A stretch of 64,000 bases of DNA, taken from contig NDFF03000050.1 in NCBI GenBank assembly GCA_002150815.3, positions 334,023 through 398,022 on the forward strand. The letters are read 5' to 3'. Shown piece by piece: positions 46,184-55,704 of the stretch (position 1 is the stretch's first letter; each line of letters opens with the position of its first letter). The notes beneath the pieces are model-generated. The model ran no database searches, had not been told where the DNA came from, and was given only the letters and a program-made list of their open reading frames with translations. The position numbers were made by a program, and so were the translations under genes. This DNA comes from Grammothele lineata. Taxonomy: Eukaryota; Basidiomycota; Agaricomycetes; Polyporales; Polyporaceae.

Positions 46184-48706
46184 TTACCTCTTAAGGTCCT
46201 GGTCGGGAGGGACGTAGCACCGGTCCCTAAAGAATACTAGCCCATCTTCAAACTTCCAGTCCGCAAGGGTCGACTTCATTGGTAGTGGTGTGCCGTCTTT
46301 GGCCGCTGCGAGGGCGTCAAGTACGACTTGATCCTGCGTGTAGATGTCCTTGATTCTCTCTGCTAAAGGGACGTCCATTGCCGCTACAAACAATTTGTCT
46401 GGGAGTAGTACGACTGCTTCGTTGTCGTTGTCCTCCAGATTCAGGTGTTGTAGACGGGACAGGGTGTCGGATTGGACCATGCGTGTGCCGGGAACGTGCT
46501 TTAACTGCAGCTCGAACTGGGTTAGGAAGAGGCTCCATCGGGCTTGTCGTCGATTGAGCTTCTGTGCTGTTCGGAAGTAGGTGAGGTTCTTATGGTCCGA
46601 TAGAACTTCTACGGGGTAGGGGCTTCCTTCCAGGTAGTGCCGCCATTCCGTGAGGGCTCGTACGATTCCTAACAGTTCCCTGTCGTAGATCTCGTAATTC
46701 CTTTCGGCGGAGTTGAACGACTTTGAGAGGTACGCGCATGGGTGCATATCCCCGTCAGAGTCTGCCTGTCGGAGTATTGCACCTGTGGCGAATTTCGATG
46801 CGTCCGATTCGATCGAGAATGGTTTGTTCTTGTCCGGCATAAGGAGGACTGGTGACGAGATGAATCTGGCTTTGAGTTTGTTGAACGCATCCCGTTCCAC
46901 CGACGTCCACTTCCATTGCTTATCCTTCTTGGTGAGCTCGTGCAGGGGCCGAGTGAGTTCTGAATAGTTGGGGATGAATCGCCGGTAGAAGTTGGCAAAT
47001 CCTAAGAATGACCGCACCCCTTTGACAGAGGATGGTTCTGGCCAGTCTTCTATTCCTTTGAGCTTTACGGGGTCCATGGCCAGGGTGTCGGGTTTCACAA
47101 TGAGTCCGAGGAATTCCACTTCTTCTACATCAAAGAGACACTTCTCCGGTTTGAGGTAGAGGTCGTTTTCTCGCAGTCGTTGGAGTACCCTTCGCATTCG
47201 TTCCTTGTGGGTTTTCCTGTTCTTGGAGAATAATAGCATATCATCCATGTAGATGACGAGCCATCCTTCCTCTATCATGTCGCTGAAGAGGTCGTCCATG
47301 AGGGCTTGAAAGGTGGCCGGCGAGTTGCAGAGTCCAAAAAACATGACCGTCGGTTCGAAGAGTCCTCGTTCGCATTTGAACGCTGCTTTCCACTGGTCTC
47401 CGTCTTTCATCCTAACGTTGTTGTATCCTGAACGCAAGTCCAATTTGGAGAAGACTGTGGCGCCTTTAAGCTTGTCCATGAGATTCTGGACGAGCGGGAT
47501 GGGGTACGAGTTCTTGATCGTCCCTTCGTTCAAGTAGCGATAATCCTGACACGGTCGCAGGGAACCATCCTTCTTCCCAGTGAAGAAGAATGGCGATGCC
47601 ATGGGGGATTGCGAGGGGCGGATATATCCTTTGCGGAGGTTCTCGTCGATGAACTCATTCATGAGCTCAGTTTCTTTTGGAGATAGCGGATAGACCTTGC
47701 AGTTTCGAGGGACAAAATCTGGTTTCAGGTTGATAGCGTGGTCATAGTCGCGAGAGATGGGGAACCGTTCCGACACTTTCTTCTCGAACACGTCCTTGTA
47801 ATCCTGGTAGTCCGGTGGAATGAGCTCCTCAGTGGTCTTGGGACTTTCCAGAGTGTGCTGCTTTTGTGCCATTTCCATTGCTGGGTTAACCTTTGCACGT
47901 ATCCAACGTCCTCGTGCGTAGGAGAAGGTGGCCGAGTGTTTCCAGTGCATTACGCGTCCAATGTGTGGGCTGCCTTCTCCTTCGTCGAGGTGTTCTTCCG
48001 TGAGTGGTTCCTCTTCGTTTGAGAATATTCCGATGACCGGTTCCCCTCGCACATAGGCAATGAGGAGATCATCCGGGTCAAGGTCGATCGGTTCCTCACG
48101 AGGTGGAGGGCAGTGATGCTCATTTGTGTCTGGTTCGGCAATTTGTGCGGTGCAGGCGTTGACTTCTTCCAGGCAATGGTCAAGGGAAGGGTCCAGATGG
48201 GAAATCGTCTGGTCGATAGGTTCAGGTTCGTCTTCCACCGTTGCTCGTGGTCGCGGTTTTGGTGACTCCGCTCCAGAGGATCCTTCAAATTCTACCTTCC
48301 CGGTTTGCCAGTCGATTTTCACGTTGGTTCGCCGAAGCCAGGGGAGCCCTAGGATTATGGCTTCTTTCCCTAGCGAGGTTGCGAGCAGTCGAGTTCGTCG
48401 GGTTATGCCTGCGACAGACAGTTCCCTCCAAGCGTAGTGTGTGATTACTCCTTGCTTGTTTTGGGTGCCGTCGACGTTGTATACCGGTATGTGGTTAATG
48501 AGTGGGGTGAGGGCAATGTTGTTGTCTCGAGCGAACTGTTCATCAATGAACATTCCTCCAGCTCCAGAGTTGATGAGGGCAGGGGTTTCGACGGTTCGGT
48601 CAATCGTGACTGGAATACGCATAGATCGATTGCTGACGTTTGCTAGTATTACAGGGGAGACCGTGATACGGGGCCATGCTGACGTCGATTCAGATGGCCG
48701 CTTCAA
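46184..48706 (-). CDS. Ty3/gypsy protease, reverse transcriptase and RNase H
   Basis: Residues about 40-150 are the aspartic protease, but the catalytic motif reads N-S-G-A instead of D-S-G-A, which should inactivate it. RT follows, with L-D-L-R-S-G-Y, the F-G-L-C-N-S-P block and the Y-M-D-D active site intact. RNase H has E-S-D-A-S, Y-D-R-E-L and S-D-H-K-N-L. The frame ends at TAA 46184, directly before integrase. It starts in the -1 frame relative to gag, at the slippery site 48706-48712, so translation is expected by frameshifting rather than from its own ATG. Confidence 0.92.
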   Translation of the reverse strand: MKRPSESTSAWPRITVSPVILANVSNRSMRIPVTIDRTVETPALINSGAGGMFIDEQFARDNNIALTPLINHIPVYNVDGTQNKQGVITHYAWRELSVAGITRRTRLLATSLGKEAIILGLPWLRRTNVKIDWQTGKVEFEGSSGAESPKPRPRATVEDEPEPIDQTISHLDPSLDHCLEEVNACTAQIAEPDTNEHHCPPPREEPIDLDPDDLLIAYVRGEPVIGIFSNEEEPLTEEHLDEGEGSPHIGRVMHWKHSATFSYARGRWIRAKVNPAMEMAQKQHTLESPKTTEELIPPDYQDYKDVFEKKVSERFPISRDYDHAINLKPDFVPRNCKVYPLSPKETELMNEFIDENLRKGYIRPSQSPMASPFFFTGKKDGSLRPCQDYRYLNEGTIKNSYPIPLVQNLMDKLKGATVFSKLDLRSGYNNVRMKDGDQWKAAFKCERGLFEPTVMFFGLCNSPATFQALMDDLFSDMIEEGWLVIYMDDMLLFSKNRKTHKERMRRVLQRLRENDLYLKPEKCLFDVEEVEFLGLIVKPDTLAMDPVKLKGIEDWPEPSSVKGVRSFLGFANFYRRFIPNYSELTRPLHELTKKDKQWKWTSVERDAFNKLKARFISSPVLLMPDKNKPFSIESDASKFATGAILRQADSDGDMHPCAYLSKSFNSAERNYEIYDRELLGIVRALTEWRHYLEGSPYPVEVLSDHKNLTYFRTAQKLNRRQARWSLFLTQFELQLKHVPGTRMVQSDTLSRLQHLNLEDNDNEAVVLLPDKLFVAAMDVPLAERIKDIYTQDQVVLDALAAAKDGTPLPMKSTLADWKFEDGLVFFRDRCYVPPDQDLKR

Positions 48707-49475
48707 AAACCCTCTGCCTCCGCGATGTTTACGACCTCCTCTCTCTCCGCGGGTGTGAACGTGCGGAATAGGGCTCGCACGCGAGAGACTGGGGCTTCTG
48801 GTTCTGCTGGAGCGGGGTTGTTGGGTTCAGAGGCCGCAATTCTGATCTTGCGGTAGGTGGGAGTGTTCGTCGTCCCTTGGTTGGGACTTACGGTGTTGGT
48901 GTTCCTCTGGGGGCAGTCCCATTGTCCATGTCCAAGTTCGCGGCATCTAAAGCACCGTCCCTCCTTCTTGTACCGGGTTCGTTCTTCGTCCGTGAGCTTC
49001 CTCAGCCTGATGGCATTGGAAGACTTGCCCTGGGTGGAGGTCGTTGATCCTTTCGAGTCCGACGACTTCTTCTCCGACGATCCTTTGGTGAGTTCCTGTC
49101 CTTTGCGCCATTGGAGGTCCAAACGGGAGGCAAGGGTGTAGTAGCCGTCCATGGTCGTGGGGAGGTTCTCGACCGTCATGATGTTGTTGACTAGTCCCTT
49201 CTTAAGTCCCGTGAGGAAGTAGTCTGAGAGGACTGCCACAGACCCGATGCCTGACCTGACCGCTAGCGGAAGAAACTCGGCAACATAGTCATCGGCCGTG
49301 CCGGTTTGTTTCAGGGCCTTCATCTTTGCTATGGCGTTGTCGACCGGGTTCAACGGTTCGAAGGATTTGTTAAACTCTTTAATGAAGTCGGTAAACGTGC
49401 CAAAACCGTGCTCCTGGGATGTCGTCGGGTTGATAGAGAACACCTTGGTTGTAAATGCGTCCTTCCATGGTCAGG
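48703..49475 (-). CDS. Gag, N-terminally truncated
   Basis: The frame is recognisable from a W-K-D-A-F-T motif near 49475, through a capsid-like helical region, to a CCHC zinc knuckle (C-F-R-C, then H, then D-C), ending at TGA 48703. Upstream of 49475 the gag frame is closed and the sequence turns AT-rich, so roughly the first third of gag and the 5' LTR are missing. Gag would form the particle and bind element RNA. This copy cannot be complete. Confidence 0.88.
48706..48712 (-). promoter_or_regulatory. Putative -1 frameshift site G GGT TTT
   Basis: On the minus strand GGGTTTT fits X_XXY_YYZ in the gag frame and directly precedes the gag TGA. The pol frame is the -1 frame. The pattern and position match a programmed frameshift signal for gag-pol. 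A downstream pseudoknot was not evaluated. Confidence 0.6.
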
Positions 49476-49480
49476 TCACT

Positions 49481-50395
49481 CAAATTTATTATTAAACAGA
49501 CATGGTACTTCCCAACAATGAATGTTTAACATGTTTATCTTGTAGATCACAAGATAAACACTGGCGCGGTTGAGTGGGCGCAGTCGTGTTGATTACGGAG
49601 TGATTAAATAGTGTAAACACAATCAGTACAACGATGTAATTAGAGGTGATAATCAACAGTCTAATAGCGCACGTTACGCCACTGGGGGCGCGAGAACTAT
49701 GGACGAGAGCGAAGGGCATGGAGTACGCTGGTGACAAAGATAAAGAATACAGGGCAATTCCGTTCGTCGCGCGCGAAAGCAGCAAGGGCAGCGTGTGCCC
49801 TGAAGACGATGCGAGAGACACCACTCGCGCTTGCGGCCGCGCGAGCGAGTTCATCTGGGCGCCGCGTGCTCGCGTCAAACGAACGGTCGCGATGACGATA
49901 AGGTGTACAGGGAATAGTGCTGCGTGCGTCACTGGCAGTCGTCGATACGAGTGAGCCCGATTGCAGGATTCGGGAAGTCTAGGGGCGCGTCGCGTACTTC
50001 GTTGACATTCTCCTGCACACCGTTATCGCGCCAACTGTCGGCTTCAGCGCGCTCGCGAAGTGCCCAGCCGAAGCCGAAGACATCCGCTCGCGAACATGGT
50101 CGCGCGCGTATGTGTCAAAGCCCATGCGGAACGAACGCGTTGATCATCATAAACACCCAATGATTAACAGGTATGTTAATCATGATTAACGGCCAATGCT
50201 AATCATGATTAATAGTAATCAGATTAAACATGAACATCGTGTTTAATATGCTGATAATGGTGATACTTACCGTGTTCATTTCACTTCATCTTCAGCACAG
50301 TAATCAACTCCTCGTAGGGCAGGAGTCGCGCGTCGCCCGAGTCGTCGTTCAGAACGTTCGCGAGGGCTTCTCGCAAAGACTTGAAAGAAAAACCA
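49481..50395. other. AT-rich palindromic sequence around a GC-rich core
   Basis: 49481-49680 and 50150-50290 are AT-rich with strong palindromes: a perfect 12-bp stem with 5-nt loop at 49532-49560, the 16-bp palindrome GTTAATCATGATTAAC at 50175-50190, and TAATCATGATTA at 50200-50211. The GC-rich middle (49680-50150) has no supported gene. These may be ends of an unrecognised or decayed element between the gypsy remnant and the KDZ remnant. Confidence 0.5.
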
Positions 50396-53098
50396 TTAGA
50401 TATACTCTTGCTTCAATGATGTCGGGCGGAACGACGCGCTCACCGTGCTGTGGTCGATCTCCTCGCCTTTCGAGCCGGCACGCCTGGTGCGGTCGTACAC
50501 TGCCTGGCAGTCGTCGCGCATCGCCGCGTACATAGCAGCTTGTTGATATGCATATGCGCGTGCTCCAGGAGATGTGTTGCTTGCCTCGGCCGCATTCGTC
50601 CAACACCGCGACATGCGGTCAGCGCCATTGCGAGTGTGTCGGAAGTCGGCACAGGCGGTGTTCACCGCAGCGTCGGCCTGATACTTGGCATTGCATGCTC
50701 GGTGCCATTGACGGCATTCGACTGTGAATTCGCTTAGTGGGAGAACGTCCGCAAGCCGCTTCACTCACCTTGTTCCTGCCAAGTGGGTGCGAGGGGGTCT
50801 GGTGGAGGTTGCTCCGAGTCGGCGGCGGCTTCAGTTTCCTTCGCCTTGCCTTTGCGGTCCGGCTGTTGCCGCTTCTGAGGCGGTAGCTGGAAGACCCCCC
50901 ATATCCAGGAGTTCTGCTTGCGCTCCCCGTGGGCGCGGCCTTGGACCAAGTTGGACGCGTATAGATCCGACTTGACGAGGCGTCGTAGGCCAGCTTCCAT
51001 TGTGCCTTCTTCAGGGTGCGTTCCCAGCAGCTTGCGTAATCGTATCATTGAGTTGAGGTTGTGGTTGAACCGCTGGGCCAGGCGAAGAGCGAAATTTCGT
51101 GCCTTGTTGATCTCCGTCTGCGCGCGCGTGTTATGCTGCTGGCTCCGTCGTTCCTTTGCTTTCTCCGCAGTGTACGCCTTCACATGCCGCACGGCTTCGC
51201 GAACGGAGATGAGCAACTTGAACGCCTTTGCGAGGCGCACCGAATACTCGGGAGCAGCTAAGGAACGGAGGTCGAGGGCGTCGAGCTCTGCACTGCTACA
51301 ATCTGACGGCAGCCCGAGGATCTCGCGGCTATCGTCGCTTGTGCGGGCATTGCTGAGCTTGCTCTTCACTTGACGTGTGCGTTCTTCGTCTGTGATGGGT
51401 GGTCTCGAGCTTGGAGCGGTGGGTGCAGACGCTGCAGGCGAGGCCGCGCTCGCAACGCCTTGACTTGACTTGTTCACGACGTCTGCAGCCGCCGTCGCGC
51501 CGGGTGTCTTCGTGGTGGCGTCTGTCTCAGCCTCATCGTCGATTGCGTGTATGCTAGTAGCCGTACACAACGTGACTTCGTCCTCGTCGGGCACGCCAAT
51601 GTAGCCTCCTTCGATGTTCGTGCCGAGCAGGGGAACATAATTGTTCTGTGAGATCCGCCATTGCTGCAAACTGCGCTTCCAGCCAAGAATGGCAGCGTCC
51701 AATGGAACGGGATCCTCGTCGCGCGTGGCGAGACCTTTGTTCACCAAGATCTGGCGCTGACGAAGCTTGAACCTGCGTGACGGATGCATTGTAAGTACAG
51801 TACAAGCGCGGACGAAAATTCACTCACTGCTCGAGATCCAGGTCCACGCCTTGCTGGATGAAGAGCGTTGTACCTTTCCGGACCTTGCCTGGCAGTGTAC
51901 CCTCGCTCTCGCTCTCCTCGTATTTCTGAACGAGCTCTTGAAATGCATCGTCCGAACTGGGCACTATGCATGGTCATGAGAGCATGTCCACTATAAATAC
52001 GGCAGAACTTACGACGGGACTCGTCGAGAATGTACACGCTATCCTTGTACGCCTCTTCCTTCTCACGGAAGTTGACTGGAGTGGGGGCGCTCGTGCGGAC
52101 GCCCATTCGAGCCCATAAAAGCACTTTCGCCGACCCCGCAAGCGCAGTGAGACGGGCCAACTGCGGCGTCGTGGTGTCTTGGGCCTCCATCGCCTTCTTG
52201 AGGTTGGCTTCGAGCTGATTGACTACGTGTACGTTAGTCACATTCACGATACTTGACTGAATTCACATACGCATCTCCTCGATCTTGCGGCGGTTCCAGA
52301 AGTTCATCTGGTCGTTGATGCCGTCTTCGCGAGCGCCGTGAGACATCTCGTGAGTTACGGGCCCCGCGAGATTCAAATCAGCCCAAGGCGGCTCGACGAA
52401 CTCGCCATGCTGATGCCCAGCGCCGTCGGCGTAGGTGAAGCCGTACACGACTTGACACATGTCGCGATGAGCGTGCGCGTGGAAGGTTGGGATGCAACAA
52501 AGGAGTTCCTTGACAAGGGGGACTAGCTTGGGGAAGCGTTTCTCGAAACGGGCGACCAGGTTTCGTATGTAGATACAAAACACGTCGTAGGACCAGCCGC
52601 GTTCTTTCAAGGCTTTGGTGCGCTCCAGAATATGCGCCATGATGATGTCGAGGAGCGGATACCTACGTGTCGTCAGCACAATTCCGCATTACAGGAAAGT
52701 TGACTTACCGCTCTCCGGTGATGAGATTGATGACCGCGCCCGACCAGAAGAAGATATGGTGGCAAGTGACGGCCGCGACGCCGCTCACATCGACCCATTG
52801 GAACTTGCTCATGCGCTGGGCGCGCTCGACCTTGAATCCGCTGCAAGTATGCGTCTGCGCGAGAGGTGAGCAATGCATTCTCGGTGGGGCACCTCGCACG
52901 TACGACAGTATCCTCGTCGTTTGCGTAAATCTCCTTGAGGATGTCGGCAATTTGATTGTGATCGACGAAGAACGCTTCGCCTTGTCCCAGGCTGGCGTCG
53001 TTCGTGTCTTCGCGCTTGATCTTCTTGTTCAGACTATGGTTACCGTCCATTCCGAACACAATCCGGTAAACATATCTATCAACAAGATGAGTCAGCAG
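50396..53098 (-). pseudogene. CxC2-type KDZ transposase, N-terminally truncated
   Basis: Several exons on the minus strand. M-D-G-N near 53050, then V-D-V-S-G-V and C-H-H, then the conserved I-P-T-F-H-A-H-A-H / C-Q / H-G-E / W-A-D-L-N segment at 52300-52600 and W-N-R-R-K. Helical C-terminal exons at 50761-51789 and 50396-50740 complete it. These are landmarks of Kyakuja-Dileera-Zisupton transposases. The N-terminal CxC2 zinc-cluster half expected before M-D-G-N is absent; GC-rich and then AT-rich non-coding sequence lies there. The exons present have no stop codon, so decay is by truncation. Confidence 0.75.
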
Positions 53099-53109
53099 CT
53101 GTGGTAGGA

Positions 53110-54720
53110 CTAATGTGTTACATACCGGACCTTAGCCAGAGGGCTTTTGCATTACTTGCTGGCCCCTTCGTAATGCATTACAACCCCCCCGGAAACAGTC
53201 TGAGCACCTCCGGAAAGCTGACAAATCCTTCCATACAGGGCAGGGAGTCCCGGAGGGAGCCCGGGGGGTCACCTGACTTGCCTCCCGGGGCAGCAGGTGC
53301 ACCCGGGTGGCTGATCTGGCTGCCCCAGGCTCAGATCTCCCCAGATCTGGGGAAACCTGGGGAGATCTAGCCTCTCCCCCAGGATTCTCGGACCTGGCAG
53401 CCCCTCCCGGCGCTTTTGGGGGGTTGCCCGAGGTCCCCGGGCGTCGTCCCATGGGCGCTTATTCTCCCGCGCCCCTGCCGCGGGCGCACTGGCTGGATTT
53501 GGCAGGTGCAGGTGGGGGCAGCAGGCAGGGGTGGGTGCCCCCCACTGCAGCTTCCTCAAATCTCAACCGATTTCTATGAAACAACTTGTGTTCTGTGCGC
53601 ATTTTGAGGGCGTTTCTAACGCACTCAGGACGTCAAAAATTGGTTCAGAATTGACAGAGCTATGGTAGATGCACTATTAGCCCCAGTTCCCCACTGATGG
53701 GAGCGTATCTCCGTCAGTTTATCAGTCCCCTCAGAACGGTTTGGTTTCCCTAATAGCAGTAAAGAATGCGGTTCTAACGAGCCTAAGAACATGATGATAC
53801 GTCCACTGGTCACGAAGATATGTGATCTTCTCCTTGCTCAGACTAGGGAAACACTGTTCCTCCTTTATCTCCCTCAAATCTTCACCAATTCACATGCAAC
53901 AACTTGCGTTCTCTTCCTAATTTTATGTACTATCAGTATTACCACAGACGTTCAAGTTATCAGGTATCCTTATCAACTGACAAAGAGGAATGTAGTTCCT
54001 CTGCTGGCATACTGATAGACTCACCACTTCAGAGATCCTGGCATTCTCTTCAAACGCCTTATACACCCATATAGCAGCTACAATTGCCGTCATAACAAGC
54101 CCAAGAGCAAGGCAATAGATACATTTTTCACAAAGTTATGGGTTCCTCTCTTACTGTAGGCCATTCCTGCATTGTGTCCCTCATATCTTGGGCAGTTCTT
54201 AACCGTTTTTCAAACGGTTTTGTTTCCCTAGTAGCCTAAAGCATTGTGCATGTGTGTACAAATTTTAGTAGAGATTGGATGGCTGCATCATACACTGCAC
54301 ACCCATCAGTACCACAGAAATGCGACCACTATGATTCCTTATTGACATTAGCTACATAATGCTCAGTACAGCAGTGATCTAGCCAATATATGGGCCAGGA
54401 ATAGGTGAGTAACCAGTGGAAAGGACCCAAGGGCTGGTGGCTGAAGCACCCGGGGCATCTCCGAGCCGCCCGGAGTAAGACGCGCCTTAAGGTTTGGCAC
54501 CTGATCATCACGATCACTTAGTGATAATACCTTGCCAAGCGCCAGGGGGTATGGCAAGCTAACAAAGGTTCTTTCCCTCTAACACGCTCACTCCCAATAG
54601 CTCTCCCAATAATTCCCGCCGTTTCCCTGTAGGGAAGTACCCCCTCCCGCCCAGTGCACGCGCCCAAGTCCTCCTCGGCAGGTGCCGGCTCCCGCCCCGG
54701 CGGATGATATCAGCGCCCTC
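53110..54720. repeat. Non-coding repeats and hairpin upstream of the truncated KDZ gene
   Basis: A GC-rich tract at 53160-53550 holds a 12-bp inverted repeat (AGATCTCCCCAG with CTGGGGAGATCT, 53333-53368). The AT-rich part repeats itself: 53554-53603 resembles 53871-53925 (CAACAACTTG block), and 53735-53770 resembles 54214-54250 (GTTTCCCTA block). CTTGCCA and TGGCAAG pair around 54531-54562. No coding frame is supported. Confidence 0.5.
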
Positions 54721-54890
54721 CCTCGGCTATCTCCCGCCTCCCCCGCCGCGCGCTCATCGCCCCGCCGGTGCGCTCCCCGCCCCCGACCCCTCGTGCTCGC
54801 TGTGCCCGACAGCGAGCTCGCTATCTCCCGCCCCTCTCCACCGTTTTGCTCCGTTCTTTTTGTAAACCTCGACTATTAGCTAATGCGCGT
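54720..54890 (+). repeat. Diverged extra copy of the KDZ terminal repeat
   Basis: This aligns to 55125-55250 of the left terminal repeat in the same orientation. Shared blocks are ATCGCCCCGCC, GCGCTCCCCGCCC, GCTCGCTGTG, CAGCGAG, GCTATCTCCC and TCCGTTCTTTTTG. AAGCGCCAGGGGG at about 54537 also recurs at 54973. It is either a tandem duplication of the element end or the end of another nested element. Confidence 0.65.
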
Positions 54891-55065
54891 CCAATAGAAT
54901 ACATTGTAATAGCCTACGGGGGCTGGAATAGTGGGGGACAAGGGCGGGGAGTCTCGCCTGTACCCAAGGCTGTAAGCGCCAGGGGGCGGAAGTGAGTCAC
55001 CCCGCCGGCAGCTCGGCCGGAAGAATGACGCCATCAAGTCCACCGGCACAACGGAATGCCGGCCG

Positions 55066-55414
55066 TCACGAGGCGTTCCGATTCCGAGGTTTCCCGCATC
55101 CCGCGCCCGCGCCCCCGCGCCCATCGCCCCGCCCCCGCGCTCCCCGCCCGCGCCCCCCCGCGCTCGCTGTGTCGGGCAGCGAGCGCGCTATCTCCCTCCT
55201 CTCTTCATCGTTTCCCTCCGTTCTTTTTGCGTTACCGAACCAGCTAACATTTCGCCTTCACTTAGGTACATATCTGCAACGTAACGTCAGGGGAGGAAGG
55301 GCGACGCGTTCCGCACGCGCGGGGCCAAGAGGCGCCGGCGGGAGCCCGCGGTCGGCAAGTCCCCACCTCCGCGCGCGTCGGACTACCCTCCGCGCTCCCC
55401 GCGCCCCCCCGCCG
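55066..55414 (+). repeat. Left terminal inverted repeat of KDZ transposon
   Basis: 349 bp that match the reverse complement of 63652-64000 with no gap found; identity ends abruptly at 55414 (GCCG). GC-rich outer half, AT-richer inner part. The repeat probably continues outwards to about 54970, but its partner there lies beyond the window. Confidence 0.92.
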
Positions 55415-55704
55415 TCTACGACAGCGGAACTCCCCCCGCTGTCCCGCATTTTACTTGCGTGACAATAGGAAAGTTATTATTAGAGCAATGTAATAGTAGC
55501 ATGCAATACATCAACTACTAATGCGCGTGTACGAGACTGGGAGAGCTGCCGCGACCGTGAGCACAAGGCAGGCGAGAGCGAGCGGCGCTCGAACGGAAGC
55601 AGCGGGGAGGCAGGGGAATGGGATATGGGGACGCTACTGTGAACCACATGAACATAACTAGAGGAACGGACGGGTGGGTGTATACGGGCGCACGGTCGGA
55701 CGAG

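Larger units (their letters stand above)
43667..49480 (-). mobile_element. Ty3/gypsy chromovirus, 5'-truncated and decayed
   Basis: Order on the minus strand: gag (truncated), protease, reverse transcriptase, RNase H, integrase, chromodomain, an extra ORF, polypurine tract, 3' LTR. This PR-RT-RH-IN order with a C-terminal chromodomain is the chromovirus branch of Metaviridae. Defects: missing 5' LTR and gag start, a changed protease motif, and a stop codon before integrase. It sits between a disrupted DUF6534 gene and AT-rich palindromic sequence. Confidence 0.9.
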
